Both the position numbers and the translations under genes were made by a program. Shown piece by piece: positions 15,124 through 23,820 of a stretch of 64,000 nucleotides of DNA (position 1 is its first letter; every line of letters begins with the position of its first letter). The DNA is from Phycicoccus sonneratiae (GTDB taxonomy: Bacteria; Actinomycetota; Actinomycetes; Actinomycetales; Dermatophilaceae): NCBI RefSeq assembly GCF_016887965.1, contig NZ_JAFDVD010000012.1, positions 186,001 through 250,000 on the forward strand, in the 5' to 3' direction. Below the pieces are notes generated by a model. That model was not told where the DNA came from and searched no databases. It saw only the letters and a program-made list of their open reading frames with translations.

Positions 15124-15984
15124 TCAGCCCACCGCCGTGCGGACCTCGTAGAGCTCGGGGAAGAAGGTGAGGTCGAGCGCCCTGCGGAGGAAGTCGACCC
15201 CGCTCGAACCGCCGGTACCGGTCTTGTGCCCGATGGTGCGCGTGACGACCTGCAGGTGCCGGAACCGCCACTGCTGGAACAGGTCCTCGACGTCGACGAG
15301 CTCCTCGCAGGTCTCGTACACGCCCCAGTGCTCGTCGGGCGCGGCGTACACCGAGGCGATCACCTCGACGAGCTCGGGCACCAGCCGGTAGGGCTGGCGG
15401 ACGTCCCGCTCGAGGACCGCGGCCGGCACCGGGTAGCCGCGTCGCGCCAGCAGCCGGAGGAACTCGTCGTAGAGCGTGGGCTCGGCGAGCAGCGTCTCCA
15501 GCCCCGTCCTCGCGCGCTCGTCGTGCTCGAAGACCCGCACCATCTCGGCGTTCTTGTTGCCGAGGAGGAACTCGACCGCGCGGTACTGGTCGCTCTGGAA
15601 CCCCGAGCTCGTCGCGAGGAACGGCCGGATGAGCGCGTACTCGCTGGGCGTCAGGGTGGCCAGCACGTCCCACATCTCGACGAGCTGGCGCTGCACGTGC
15701 TTGACCCGGGCCAGCCGCTTGAGGGCCGGCGCCAGCTCGTCGGCGGCGAGCAGCGCACGGGCCGACCGCAGCTCGTGGAGCAGCAGCTTGAGCCACAGCT
15801 CCGACACCTGGTGCTGGACGATGAACAACAGCTCGTCGTGCTGCACCGGCTCGCTGCGCGGGTGCTGCGCCGACAGCAGCGTGTCGAGGTCGAGGTAGGC
15901 GCCGTAGGACATCGCCGACCCGAAGTCGCGCGAGATGCCCTCCTCCAGCGCCCGCTGGGCCCGGTCGACCGCGTCGTCGCTCAT
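15124..15984 (-). CDS. kynA: Tryptophan 2,3-dioxygenase
   Basis: Haem enzyme that opens the indole ring of L-tryptophan to N-formylkynurenine, the first step of the kynurenine route. The 286-residue sequence shows the family hallmarks: YGAYLDLDTLLSAQHP near the start, DELLFIVQHQVSELWLKLLLHE, SSGFQSDQYRAVEF, then GHKTGTGGSSGVDFLRR with the haem-ligand region, and a C-terminal FFPELYEVRTAVG. The start is set at 15984 because CACGAT lies seven bases upstream; an in-frame ATG at 15993 is possible. No kynurenine formamidase or kynureninase gene is nearby, so the rest of the pathway must be elsewhere or absent. Confidence 0.93.
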   Translation of the reverse strand: MSDDAVDRAQRALEEGISRDFGSAMSYGAYLDLDTLLSAQHPRSEPVQHDELLFIVQHQVSELWLKLLLHELRSARALLAADELAPALKRLARVKHVQRQLVEMWDVLATLTPSEYALIRPFLATSSGFQSDQYRAVEFLLGNKNAEMVRVFEHDERARTGLETLLAEPTLYDEFLRLLARRGYPVPAAVLERDVRQPYRLVPELVEVIASVYAAPDEHWGVYETCEELVDVEDLFQQWRFRHLQVVTRTIGHKTGTGGSSGVDFLRRALDLTFFPELYEVRTAVG

Positions 15985-16007
15985 GGCGGCCATCGTGCCA
16001 CCGCCCC

Positions 16008-16562
16008 TCAGGGACGCGCCGACCACCCGGCGAGCACCCGCGCGACGAGGTCGTCCGGGCCCGCGCCCGCCGCGTCGACGAGCAGGTCCACGGACGCGGG
16101 GGCCACCGTGGCGGCGGGGACCGGCGCGCCGGCCTTGGCGAGGTCACGGGCCAGACCCCTCGCCCGGACCCGCGTGGCGAGCAGGTCCGCCGGCACGTGG
16201 AGCCAGCAGGTCGTGACCGAGGTCGCGCCGGCCGCCGCGCCCCACGCCGACCACGACCCGTCCGCGGCCTCGCGGGTGAACGGCGCGACGGCCACGACGT
16301 CGACCCCGGACCGGACGCAGTCGGCGACCACCGCTGCGAGACAGGCGTACCGGGCCTCGCGCAGTGCAGCGAACCGGGGGGAGTCGAGGTCGACCGGCAG
16401 GCCGTCCGCAGCGGCCACGGCCTCGAGGAGCGGCGTCGTCACGCTGTCGAGGTCGACGAGCGCGACGCCGGCCGCCCGCGCGACGAGGGCGCCGACGGTG
16501 GTCTTCCCCGACCCCGGAGGGCCGCCCACGCAGAGCAGCCGCCCCGGTCCGTCGGCGGCCAT
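16008..16562 (-). CDS. P-loop kinase-like protein of the sugar regulon
   Basis: A 184-residue P-loop NTPase with Walker A GGPPGSGKTT (13-22) and LVDLDSVTTPL as the likely substrate-binding segment; it resembles gluconate/shikimate-kinase-type small-molecule kinases. The rest is a compact alpha/beta domain with CWLHVPADLLATRVRARG as the lid region. It lies 7 bp downstream of the divergent aldolase and is probably in its operon, so a sugar or sugar acid may be phosphorylated. The substrate cannot be read from sequence. Confidence 0.72.
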   Translation of the reverse strand: MAADGPGRLLCVGGPPGSGKTTVGALVARAAGVALVDLDSVTTPLLEAVAAADGLPVDLDSPRFAALREARYACLAAVVADCVRSGVDVVAVAPFTREAADGSWSAWGAAAGATSVTTCWLHVPADLLATRVRARGLARDLAKAGAPVPAATVAPASVDLLVDAAGAGPDDLVARVLAGWSARP

Positions 16563-16569
16563 CACCGGC

Positions 16570-17604
16570 TCACGAGGGCGAGCCGACCGCGCCCCGGTAC
16601 CAGTCGGGGCCGACGAGTGCGGCGACCTCACCGGGGTCGACCGGCGTCCACGCCGGCGCCCCACGCCCCTCGAGGACCTCGGCGAGCTCGTCGAGGCGGC
16701 GGGCGGCGAGCTCGGCACCTGCGGCGCGGGCGGCGGCGTCCATCCGGCCGACGGCGTCGCCCCAGATGGCCCGGCCGGCCATGAAGCCGCTGCAGCCGTG
16801 GTCGGCGGCGACGTCGAGCTGGGTGCGGAAGCCCTCGAAGGTGACCCCCGCCGAGAGCAGCACCCACGGTCCGTCGATGGCGGAGTCCAGTGCGGCACAG
16901 GCCTCGTGGGCCGCGTCGAGGTCGTCGAGGTCGAGCACGGGGAACTCGACCTTCATGATGTCGGCGCCCGCCTGGCGGAACGACCGGGCCGACGCCAGCA
17001 CGCTGCTCCGACGCACCGCCCGCACGGCGGGGTCGGCGGTGTCCTCGTCCCCGACCGGGAACCACAGTGGCTCGACGACGAGGGGCATCTGCTGGGCGCG
17101 GCACTGCGCGGCCGCCTCGGCGACGACGGCGTGCTGCTGGGCGACGACCGCCTCGTCCTGGTCCTCGCGGTGGAAGACGACGAGCTTGGCGGCGTCGACC
17201 CCCAGCGTGGCGAGGACCGCGGGGTCCCAGCCCTCCTTGAGCCGCAGCCCGGTGTCGAAGCCGACGGCGCTGTCGGGCCGGTAGTAGAGGTCCTCGATTC
17301 CGCTGATCACCCCGACGTCGCCGGGCACCGCTCCGGCGGCGACGGACTGGCCGAGGCTCCAGATCGGGTCGAGGAGAACGGAGGTCGCGTGCCGCGACAG
17401 GACGCGCACCATGTCGAGCTTGGACTCGACGACCTCCTCGAAGGAGACGGCGTCGAGGTCGGCGTCGAAGAGTTTCAGGTAGTTCTCGGGGTGGTCGATG
17501 GCCATGGTACGGATGTGGCCGGCGGCGTCGCACAGGCGGGACATCCGCCGGTGCAGGCCGATCGTGGACGGAGTCGGGACTCGGGGTGTTGACAGCGCTG
17601 TCAT
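16570..17604 (-). CDS. LacD/YihT-like class I aldolase (divergent copy)
   Basis: A 344-residue TIM-barrel aldolase that should cleave a ketose bisphosphate, or a related phosphosugar, to dihydroxyacetone phosphate plus an aldehyde. It resembles tagatose-1,6-bisphosphate aldolase LacD and sulfofructose-phosphate aldolase YihT: TMAIDHPENY (33-42), SVLLDPIWSL, LVVEPLWFP, then IMKVEFPVL with Lys218 as the predicted Schiff-base lysine, and the phosphate-binding WVLLSAGVTFEGF and CSGFMAGRAIWGD. It is a paralogue of the aldolase at 21052. A LacI-type operator covers its first codons. Promoter: TTGTCG and TAAGGT (minus strand) with a 17-bp spacer, eight bases before ATG. Confidence 0.82.
   Translation of the reverse strand: MTALSTPRVPTPSTIGLHRRMSRLCDAAGHIRTMAIDHPENYLKLFDADLDAVSFEEVVESKLDMVRVLSRHATSVLLDPIWSLGQSVAAGAVPGDVGVISGIEDLYYRPDSAVGFDTGLRLKEGWDPAVLATLGVDAAKLVVFHREDQDEAVVAQQHAVVAEAAAQCRAQQMPLVVEPLWFPVGDEDTADPAVRAVRRSSVLASARSFRQAGADIMKVEFPVLDLDDLDAAHEACAALDSAIDGPWVLLSAGVTFEGFRTQLDVAADHGCSGFMAGRAIWGDAVGRMDAAARAAGAELAARRLDELAEVLEGRGAPAWTPVDPGEVAALVGPDWYRGAVGSPS
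17590..17603. promoter_or_regulatory. LacI-type operator O1, inside the aldolase start
   Basis: TGACAGCGCTGTCA is a perfect 14-bp palindrome with the central CG typical of LacI-family sites. It coincides with codons 1-5 of the minus-strand aldolase. Its near-identical partner is 66 bp away. Confidence 0.8.
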
Positions 17605-17612
17605 ACCGCCAT

Positions 17613-17641
17613 ACCTTACGAGACAGCAGGTTCGCCGACAA
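17613..17641 (-). promoter_or_regulatory. Promoter of the divergent aldolase-kinase operon
   Basis: On the minus strand TTGTCG (plus-strand 17636-17641) and TAAGGT (plus-strand 17613-17618) are separated by 17 bp. Transcription would start just before the ATG at 17604, next to operator O1. Confidence 0.5.
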
Positions 17642-17655
17642 GAGTCGGCATGAGT

Positions 17656-17669
17656 TGACAGCGCTGTCG
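17656..17669. promoter_or_regulatory. LacI-type operator O2, upstream of the main sugar operon
   Basis: TGACAGCGCTGTCG matches O1 at 13 of 14 positions. It lies about 20 bp before the kinase TTG start and overlaps a TTGACA (17655-17660). With O1 it allows looping by one tetramer or two dimers of the regulator encoded at 18636. Confidence 0.75.
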
Positions 17670-17688
17670 CAGGGCGAGGAGGCCCCCG

Positions 17689-18639
17689 TTGCTGGTCGTG
17701 ACCCCCAACACGTGCATCGACGTGACGACGTGGCTCGCCACGCTCGCGCCGGGCACCGTGAGTCGCTCGACCCGCACGCTCTCGACCGCCGGCGGCAAGG
17801 GCGTCAACGTCTGCCGCACGCTGCGGACCCTCGGCGGGACGCCCCGCCTCGTCGGCCTCTCGCCCGTCGAGGACGGTCGCCTCGAGCAGCTGCTCGCCGC
17901 CGAGGGCACCGCCTTCGTCCCCGTCGCGCACCGCGGCCAGGGCCGGATCGCGATGATCTTCCTCGAGGAGGGCGGTCGGGTCACCGTCGTCAACGGCCGC
18001 GGCCCCTCCCCCGAGGACTGGGACCCCACGACCCTCCTCCCCCGGGTGCGTGCCGAGCTCGACGGCGCCCCGGCCGTCGCCTGCTCGGGCTCGCTGCCCC
18101 CCGGGCTCCCGGACACCACCTACGCCGAGGTCGTCGCGGCGGCCCACGAGCACGGTGTCGAGGCCTACGTCGACGCCGCCCCCGCCGTGCTCGCCGCCAC
18201 CCTGTCGAGCGGCCCGGACCTCGTGAGCCCCAACGTCGGCGAGGCCGAGGCGCTGCTCCACGGCCGCACCGACGAGCACGTCGAGGAGTCCGGCGACGAC
18301 CTCGCCGAGCGCTGCCTCGGGGCCGCCCTCGAGCTGCACGCCCGCGGCGCCCGGCGCGCCGTCGTCACCGCCGGCTCGCACGGCGCGGCCCTGGCCACCG
18401 CCGACGGCACCTGGTGGCTGGGGGCCGCCCGGGTCCCCGTCGCCAACCCGATCGGGGCGGGCGACTCGTTCCTCGCCGGCACCTCCTCCGCCCTCGTCGG
18501 GGGCGCCACCGACGTCGACGCCGTCCGCTACGGGATGGCCGTCGCCGCGGCGGCCGTCCAGCACGAGCAGGGCGGAATGCTCGACCCCGCGCTCGTCGCG
18601 CCCGCCCTCGCGGCCCTCCCCGAGGCGGTGCCCGCATGA
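17689..18639 (+). CDS. 1-phosphofructokinase/tagatose-6-phosphate kinase-like (LacC-type) PfkB kinase
   Basis: A 316-residue PfkB kinase of the LacC/FruK branch. Features: VTPNTCIDVT near the start, STAGGKGVNVCRTLRTLGG (GGKGVN at 35-40), ACSGSLPPGLPDTTYAEV, SPNVGEAEALL, and NPIGAGDSF with catalytic Asp259. This branch adds the second phosphate to a hexulose phosphate, making the 1,6- (or 1,x-) bisphosphate that a LacD-type aldolase cleaves. TTG start with AGGAGG seven bases upstream; operator O2 lies just before. It overlaps the LacI gene by ATGA. First gene of a seven-gene operon. Confidence 0.82.
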   Translation: MLVVTPNTCIDVTTWLATLAPGTVSRSTRTLSTAGGKGVNVCRTLRTLGGTPRLVGLSPVEDGRLEQLLAAEGTAFVPVAHRGQGRIAMIFLEEGGRVTVVNGRGPSPEDWDPTTLLPRVRAELDGAPAVACSGSLPPGLPDTTYAEVVAAAHEHGVEAYVDAAPAVLAATLSSGPDLVSPNVGEAEALLHGRTDEHVEESGDDLAERCLGAALELHARGARRAVVTAGSHGAALATADGTWWLGAARVPVANPIGAGDSFLAGTSSALVGGATDVDAVRYGMAVAAAAVQHEQGGMLDPALVAPALAALPEAVPA

Positions 18640-19643
18640 GCCGCCCGACGATCTACGACGTCGCCCGCGAGTCCGGCTTCTCCATCAAGACCGTCTCGCG
18701 CGTCATCAACGAGGCGCCGAACGTCCGCAAGGAGACCGTCGACCGGGTCCGGGCCGCCATCGAGCTGCTCCAGTACCACCCGGACCCCGCGGCGCAGCGC
18801 CTCGGCGGCGGCAAGCTGCCGACCATCGGCGTCCTCGTCGACTCCATCGACGACCCGTTCTTCGCCCAGGTCGTCGCGGTCATCGAGGCCCGCGCGATGG
18901 ACGTCGGGATGGACGTCCTCGTCGCCTCCACCGGCATGGACGAGACGCGCATGCGGATGCAGATCCAGCGCCTCGCCCGCCGCGGCGTCGCCGGCCTCGT
19001 CGTCGCACCGTTCGGCGACCCCGGGACCGTCGCGGCCGCGCTGCCCGACGACGTCCCGGTCGTCGTCGTCGACCGCAAGTGCGGCGTCACCGACAAGGAC
19101 GTCGTCCGGGTCACCGACGAGCAGGGGGCCACCGACGCCGTGCGCCACCTCGTCGCGCGGGGCCACCGGCGCATCGGGTTCCTCGGCAAGACCTCGGCGT
19201 TCAACACCCTCCAGGACCGGTACACCGGCTACGAGAAGGCGCTCGCCGAGGCCGGCATCGAGGTCGACGCCCGGCTCGTCGAGACGCGCGCGTGGACCGC
19301 CGACGAGGCCTACCCCTACGCCCTCGCGATGCTCGCCACCGCCGACGCCCCCACCGCCGTCTTCGCCGCCAGCCCGATGATGGGCCTCGGGGTGCTGCGC
19401 GCCCAGCAGCGGCTGCACCGCCAGGACGTCGCCCTCGTCATCTTCGGCGACTACCCCGTCGCCGAGCTGATGACCCCGCCGACCACGGTCATCGACCAGC
19501 GGCCGACCGCGTTGGCGGACACCGCCTTCGACCTGCTGGCGCGTCGCATCCAGGACCCGGGCGCCGAGGTCCTCGACACCGTCCTGCCCACCCTGCTCGT
19601 GCCGCGCGGCTCGGGCGAGCTCGCCCCGAGGGCCGAGTCGTGA
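18636..19643 (+). CDS. LacI family transcriptional regulator of the sugar regulon
   Basis: A 335-residue LacI-type repressor. The HTH and hinge are PTIYDVARESGFSIKTVSRVINEAPNVRKETVDRVRAAIE with the minor-groove hinge AAQRLGGGK. The periplasmic-binding-protein-like core follows: TIGVLVDSIDDPFFAQVVAVIE, GLVVAPFGDPG, RHLVARGHRRIGFLG, and TTVIDQRPTALADTAFDLL. It lies inside the operon, overlapping both neighbours by four bases, and should bind the two palindromes at 17590 and 17656. The effector is probably the imported sugar or its phosphate. Confidence 0.92.
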   Translation: MSRPTIYDVARESGFSIKTVSRVINEAPNVRKETVDRVRAAIELLQYHPDPAAQRLGGGKLPTIGVLVDSIDDPFFAQVVAVIEARAMDVGMDVLVASTGMDETRMRMQIQRLARRGVAGLVVAPFGDPGTVAAALPDDVPVVVVDRKCGVTDKDVVRVTDEQGATDAVRHLVARGHRRIGFLGKTSAFNTLQDRYTGYEKALAEAGIEVDARLVETRAWTADEAYPYALAMLATADAPTAVFAASPMMGLGVLRAQQRLHRQDVALVIFGDYPVAELMTPPTTVIDQRPTALADTAFDLLARRIQDPGAEVLDTVLPTLLVPRGSGELAPRAES

Positions 19644-21055
19644 GCGTCGTCGACCTCGGGTTCGACCTCGGCACGACGGTCACCAAGGTCAGCGCGGTCG
19701 CCGACGACGGCCGGCGGCTGGCCGACCACTCCGTCGCCACCGACTGGCGCGAGACCGGCGAGGGCCGCGTCGACCGGAGCCCGGCATCCGTCGTCGAGGC
19801 CGTCGAGCTCCTCCTCGCCCGGGCCGTCGCCGACCTCGGACCGGGCACGACCGTCCGCTCCGTCGGCTTCACCTCGATGGCCGAGGCCGGCGTCCTCGTC
19901 GACGCCGCCGGCCGCGAGCAGTCGCCCGTCATCGCCTGGTACGACCCCCGCGGCACCGAGCAGGCCGCAGCCCTCCCCGCCGCCCTGCGCGACGAGTTCC
20001 CCGCCCGCACAGGGCTCCCGGTCAGCCACGTCGCCTCCCTCTTCAAGCTGCTGCACCTGCGCGACGCAGGCCTCGACCTGCGCGGGCTCCAGTGGCTCTC
20101 GGTGCCCGAGTTCGTCGTCCTGCGCCTCGGTGGCCGGCGGGTCGCCGAGCTCTCCCTCCTCGGGCGCACCGGCCTCCTCGACGTCCACACGAACCGCCCG
20201 TGGCTCCCGGCCCTCGAGCACCTCGGGGTCGGCCCCGACCTCCTCCCCGAGGTCGTGGCCGCCGGCTCCCCCGCCGGCACGGTCCGCGCCGACCACCCGG
20301 TCGCCGCCCTGCGCGGCGCCGTGCTCACCGTCGCCGGTCACGACCACGCGGTCGCGGCCGCCGCGACCGGTTGCGGCGCACCGGGATCCGCGCTCGACAG
20401 CTTCGGCACCGCCGAGGCCTACCTCGCGTCCGCGTCCCACGTCCCCGACCCCGCCGTCGTGCGCGACCTCGCGGTGCGCGGCATCTCCGTGTACCCGCAC
20501 ACCGTGCGGGGGGCCACCGGGTTCATCGGCGGCACGCGCACCGGCCTGGTCCTCAAGCGCGTCCAGCAGGTGCTCGGCGCCGAGCACGACCCCGCCCGCT
20601 CCGCCCTCGACGCCGCCACGCTGGCCCTCGCCCCCGGCGACACCGCCGACGTCAGCGTCACGGGCTACGCGATGGAGGACCACGCGGTCGACATCCACCT
20701 CGGGTCCGAGGCCCACACGCCCGCCCACGTCTGGCGCGCGGCCATCGACGGCGGCACGGCCCGCGGCCGGGCCCTGCTCGGCACGCTCCGCGAGGCGGGC
20801 GTTCCCGTCGAGCGGCTCGTCGTGGCGGGCGGCTGGACCCGGATGCGCTCGGTCCTCGCCGCCCGCCAGGACCTCGCCCCCGTCGTCGAGGTGTCGGCCG
20901 TCGACCAGCCCGGCACGTGGGGCGCGGCCCGCTTCGGCGCCTGGGCGGCCCAGCACGCCGACCCCACCGACCCCGACCCCCGACCCCCCGCGGGGTGGTT
21001 CACCGCCCACCTCGCCCCCGTCCCCCCGCAGCCCACCCAGGAGGCACCCGCATGA
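19640..21055 (+). CDS. FGGY-family carbohydrate kinase
   Basis: A 471-residue FGGY sugar kinase. The N-terminal ATPase fold shows DLGFDLGTTVTKVSAV and IAWYDPRGTEQ; the GHDH motif (233-236) supplies the catalytic Asp region; DSFGTAEAYLAS and VVAGGWTRMRSVLAARQ belong to the C-terminal ATP domain. It would make the first phosphorylation of an incoming ketose, before the LacC-like kinase. GTG start overlapping the LacI stop; ATGA overlap with the aldolase. Members act on xylulose, ribulose, fuculose, tagatose and others; the exact sugar cannot be told. Confidence 0.85.
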   Translation: MSVVDLGFDLGTTVTKVSAVADDGRRLADHSVATDWRETGEGRVDRSPASVVEAVELLLARAVADLGPGTTVRSVGFTSMAEAGVLVDAAGREQSPVIAWYDPRGTEQAAALPAALRDEFPARTGLPVSHVASLFKLLHLRDAGLDLRGLQWLSVPEFVVLRLGGRRVAELSLLGRTGLLDVHTNRPWLPALEHLGVGPDLLPEVVAAGSPAGTVRADHPVAALRGAVLTVAGHDHAVAAAATGCGAPGSALDSFGTAEAYLASASHVPDPAVVRDLAVRGISVYPHTVRGATGFIGGTRTGLVLKRVQQVLGAEHDPARSALDAATLALAPGDTADVSVTGYAMEDHAVDIHLGSEAHTPAHVWRAAIDGGTARGRALLGTLREAGVPVERLVVAGGWTRMRSVLAARQDLAPVVEVSAVDQPGTWGAARFGAWAAQHADPTDPDPRPPAGWFTAHLAPVPPQPTQEAPA

Positions 21056-21954
21056 CCACCACCGGACTCGACGCCATCGCCACCGACGCAGGGACCTTCG
21101 CCGTCCTCGCGATGGACCAGCGCGGCACCCTGCGCCGCATGCTCGCCGCGGTCGACCGCGCCGACACCCCCGACGAGGAGATCGTCGCCTTCAAGCGCGA
21201 CAAGATCGCCTCGCTCGCCGGCAGCGCCTCGGCCTTCCTCGTCGACCCGACCTTCGGCCTCCCGGGCGCCCGCGCCGCGGAGACCACCGAGCACTTCGGC
21301 CTGCTCCTCGCGGCCGAGCCGCCGAACCGGCTCACCCACGACGGCGAGCCGGTCGTCACCCTCGACCCCGCCCAGGACGCGGCGTGGGTGCGCGACAGCG
21401 GCGCCCACGCGATGAAGTTCCTCGTCCAGGTGCGGGCCGACCGCCCCGCCGGCGCCGACGGCCGGGACACGACGGCCGAGGCCGTCGAGGTGATGCGCAC
21501 CCTCGTCGCCGACTGCGCCTCGGTCGGCATCCCGTCGGTCGTCGAGAACCTCGTCTTCCCGCTGTCCGGCGAGGAGCCCCTCTCCCCCGAGGCCCGGGCC
21601 GACGCCATCATCGAGGCCGCGGTGCTCATCGACCAGCTGAACCCGAGCCTGCTGAAGCTCGAGTACCCGGGCAGTCCCGAGGCGTGCCGCCGTCTGGCCG
21701 AACGCATCTCGGCCCCCTGGGCGGTGCTGTCGGCCGGCGTCTCCTCCGACGAGTTCGCAGACGTCCTGCGCGTCAGCTGCGACGAGGGAGGCGCCAGCGG
21801 CTTCATCGCCGGCCGCTCCGTGTGGCGCGAGGCCGTCGCGATGGACCACGCCGAGCGCGTCGCCTTCCTCTCCGACACCGGGCGCCGCCGCCTCGACGAG
21901 TACCGCTCGATCATCGAGGGCCGGGCCCGCTCGTACCGGGAGGCGGCGGCATGA
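21052..21954 (+). CDS. LacD/YihT-like class I aldolase (operon copy)
   Basis: A 300-residue class I aldolase close to YihT/LacD in length and motif order: GTFAVLAMDQRGTLRRML (15-31), SASAFLVDPTFGLPG, HAMKFLVQVRAD, SVVENLVFPLSG, LLKLEYPG with predicted Schiff-base Lys202, WAVLSAGVSSDEF and GASGFIAGRSVWREA. It should split a phosphorylated hexulose to triose products. GGAGG precedes its ATG; ATGA overlaps couple it to both the kinase upstream and the ABC ATPase downstream. Having two aldolase paralogues in one regulon is unusual; they may act on C4 epimers or different sugars. Confidence 0.85.
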   Translation: MTTTGLDAIATDAGTFAVLAMDQRGTLRRMLAAVDRADTPDEEIVAFKRDKIASLAGSASAFLVDPTFGLPGARAAETTEHFGLLLAAEPPNRLTHDGEPVVTLDPAQDAAWVRDSGAHAMKFLVQVRADRPAGADGRDTTAEAVEVMRTLVADCASVGIPSVVENLVFPLSGEEPLSPEARADAIIEAAVLIDQLNPSLLKLEYPGSPEACRRLAERISAPWAVLSAGVSSDEFADVLRVSCDEGGASGFIAGRSVWREAVAMDHAERVAFLSDTGRRRLDEYRSIIEGRARSYREAAA

Positions 21955-22715
21955 GCCCCCGCTTCGAGGCCACCGGCCTGAGCCGGAGGTTCGGCCGGGT
22001 GCAGGCCCTCGACAACGCCGACTTCGACGTCGACGCCGGCGAGGTCGTCGCCCTCATCGGCGACAACGGCGCCGGCAAGTCCACGCTCGTCAAGGCGCTC
22101 ACCGGCAACCTCGACCTCGACGCGGGCGAGGTCCGCTTCGAGGGCGAGCCGGTGCACTTCGCCACGCCGCAGGACGCCTCGCGGCTCGGCATCGAGGTCG
22201 TCCACCAGGACCTCGCGCTCGCCCCCCACCTCGACGCGGCGCAGAACATGTTCCTCGGCCGCGAGGTGATGCGCCCCGGCGTGCTCGGTCACCTCGGTTT
22301 CATGGACACCCCGCAGATGCGCAGGCGCTCGGCCCAGGCCTTCACCGAGCTCGGGTCCGCGGTGCGCAGCGTCGTCGTCCCCGTCGGGTCGATGTCCGGC
22401 GGCCAGAAGCAGACGGTGGCCATCGCCCGGGCCGTCGCGTGGGCCGACAAGGTGCTCTTCCTCGACGAGCCCACCGCCGCCCTCGGTGTCGTGCAGACCC
22501 GCAACGTCCTCGACACCATCAAGAAGGTCCGCGACCGGGGCATCGCGGTCGTCCTCATCTCGCACTCGATGCCCCACGTGCTCGAGGTCGCCGACCGGGT
22601 CCAGGTGCTCCGCCTCGGCCGGCGCGTCGCGACCTACCGCGGCGCCGACACCAGCGTCGAGGAGCTCGTGGGCGCCATGACCGGAGCCCTGGACCCGAAG
22701 GAGGGAGCCGCATGA
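21951..22715 (+). CDS. Sugar ABC transporter, ATP-binding protein (FrcA-like, single domain)
   Basis: A 254-residue ABC ATPase energising sugar import. Walker A GDNGAGKST (37-45), Q-loop EVVHQDLALAPHLDAAQNMFLG, signature SGGQKQ, Walker B VLFLDEPTAALGV and the H-switch LISHSMPHVLEVADRVQVLRLG. Only one nucleotide-binding domain is present, unlike the double-domain RbsA/XylG; this matches the FrcA group that works as a homodimer in fructose/mannose/ribose uptake. Four-base overlaps on both sides. Confidence 0.9.
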   Translation: MSPRFEATGLSRRFGRVQALDNADFDVDAGEVVALIGDNGAGKSTLVKALTGNLDLDAGEVRFEGEPVHFATPQDASRLGIEVVHQDLALAPHLDAAQNMFLGREVMRPGVLGHLGFMDTPQMRRRSAQAFTELGSAVRSVVVPVGSMSGGQKQTVAIARAVAWADKVLFLDEPTAALGVVQTRNVLDTIKKVRDRGIAVVLISHSMPHVLEVADRVQVLRLGRRVATYRGADTSVEELVGAMTGALDPKEGAA

Positions 22716-23764
22716 GCACCAGCACCGGAGCCGGTACCGGCACCAGCACCGCCCCGACGGCGTCGACCATCGAGACGACGGCCGCCCACGGCAACCTCAC
22801 CGACCGCGTCAAGGCGATGCAGTCGGTGTGGATCCTCGGGGTCCTCGTCGTCATCGTCGCCGTCTTCGGGGTGATGTCGCCGAGCACGTTCCTCACGACC
22901 GGCAACCTGACGAACATCGCGCAGAACGTGTCCATCTGGGCCGTGCTCGCCGTCGGGATGACGTTCGTCATCATCACCTCCGGCATCGACCTGTCGGTCG
23001 GCTCGGTCCTCGTCGTCTCGTCCGTCGTCTCGGCCAAGGTCATGGAGTCGATGGGCGACAGCGGGTGGACGACGGCGCTCGTCGGGCTCGCGCTCGCGGT
23101 CGTCGTCGGCATCTTCTGGGGCGCCCTCAACGGCTTCCTCGTCGCCAGGGCCAAGGTGCCGCCGCTCATCGTCACGCTCGGCACCCTGTCGGTCGCGCTC
23201 GGCGTGGCCCAGATCCTCACCGGCGGGCTCGACATCCGCTCGGCGCCGCAGGTCCTCCAGGACAACATCGGCTACGGACGGCTCGCGGGCATCCCGGCCA
23301 TCACGATCATCGCGCTCGTGGTCGTCGTGCTCGGCGGGATCATGCTGCACCGCACCCGGTTCGGTCGCTACACCTACGCGATCGGGTCGAACGAGACCTC
23401 GGCGCGCCGGGTCGGCATCAACGTCGACCGCAAGCTCGTCCAGATCTACGCGCTGTCCGGCTTCCTCGCCGGCATCGCCGGCATCCTCTCCCTCGCCCAG
23501 TACGGGACGACGACGATCGCCGGCCAGTCCCTGACCAACCTCAACGTCATCGCGGCGGTCGTCATCGGCGGCACGTCCATCTTCGGCGGCCAGGGGTCGA
23601 TGTTCGGCTCCATGGTCGGTCTCTTCATCCCCGCGGTCCTGCAGTCCGGGTTCGTCATCGTCGGCGTCTCCCCGTACTGGCAGACCGTGGCGGTCGGCTC
23701 GATCCTCATCACCGCCGTCTACGTCGACCAGCACCGGCGGGCCGCCGCCGTGCGGGGCGGCTGA
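22712..23764 (+). CDS. Sugar ABC transporter permease (FrcC/RbsC-like)
   Basis: A 350-residue membrane permease of the ribose/xylose class (BPD_transp_2). A Thr/Ser-rich cytoplasmic N-terminus leads into about nine hydrophobic segments. Family motifs: NLTNIAQNVSIWAVLAVGMTFVIITSGIDLSVGSV, GALNGFLVARAKVPPLIVTLGT, RFGRYTYAIGSNETSARRVGINV with the ATPase-contact loop, and NVIAAVVIGGTSIFGGQGS. It probably forms a homodimer in the membrane with the 22 kb ATPase. Start codon overlaps the ATPase stop. Confidence 0.92.
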   Translation: MSTSTGAGTGTSTAPTASTIETTAAHGNLTDRVKAMQSVWILGVLVVIVAVFGVMSPSTFLTTGNLTNIAQNVSIWAVLAVGMTFVIITSGIDLSVGSVLVVSSVVSAKVMESMGDSGWTTALVGLALAVVVGIFWGALNGFLVARAKVPPLIVTLGTLSVALGVAQILTGGLDIRSAPQVLQDNIGYGRLAGIPAITIIALVVVVLGGIMLHRTRFGRYTYAIGSNETSARRVGINVDRKLVQIYALSGFLAGIAGILSLAQYGTTTIAGQSLTNLNVIAAVVIGGTSIFGGQGSMFGSMVGLFIPAVLQSGFVIVGVSPYWQTVAVGSILITAVYVDQHRRAAAVRGG

Positions 23765-23820
23765 CGGTCCTCTCGACCCTGCACCACCCGACAACGAAGT
23801 CACCCAGAAAGGCACGACCC

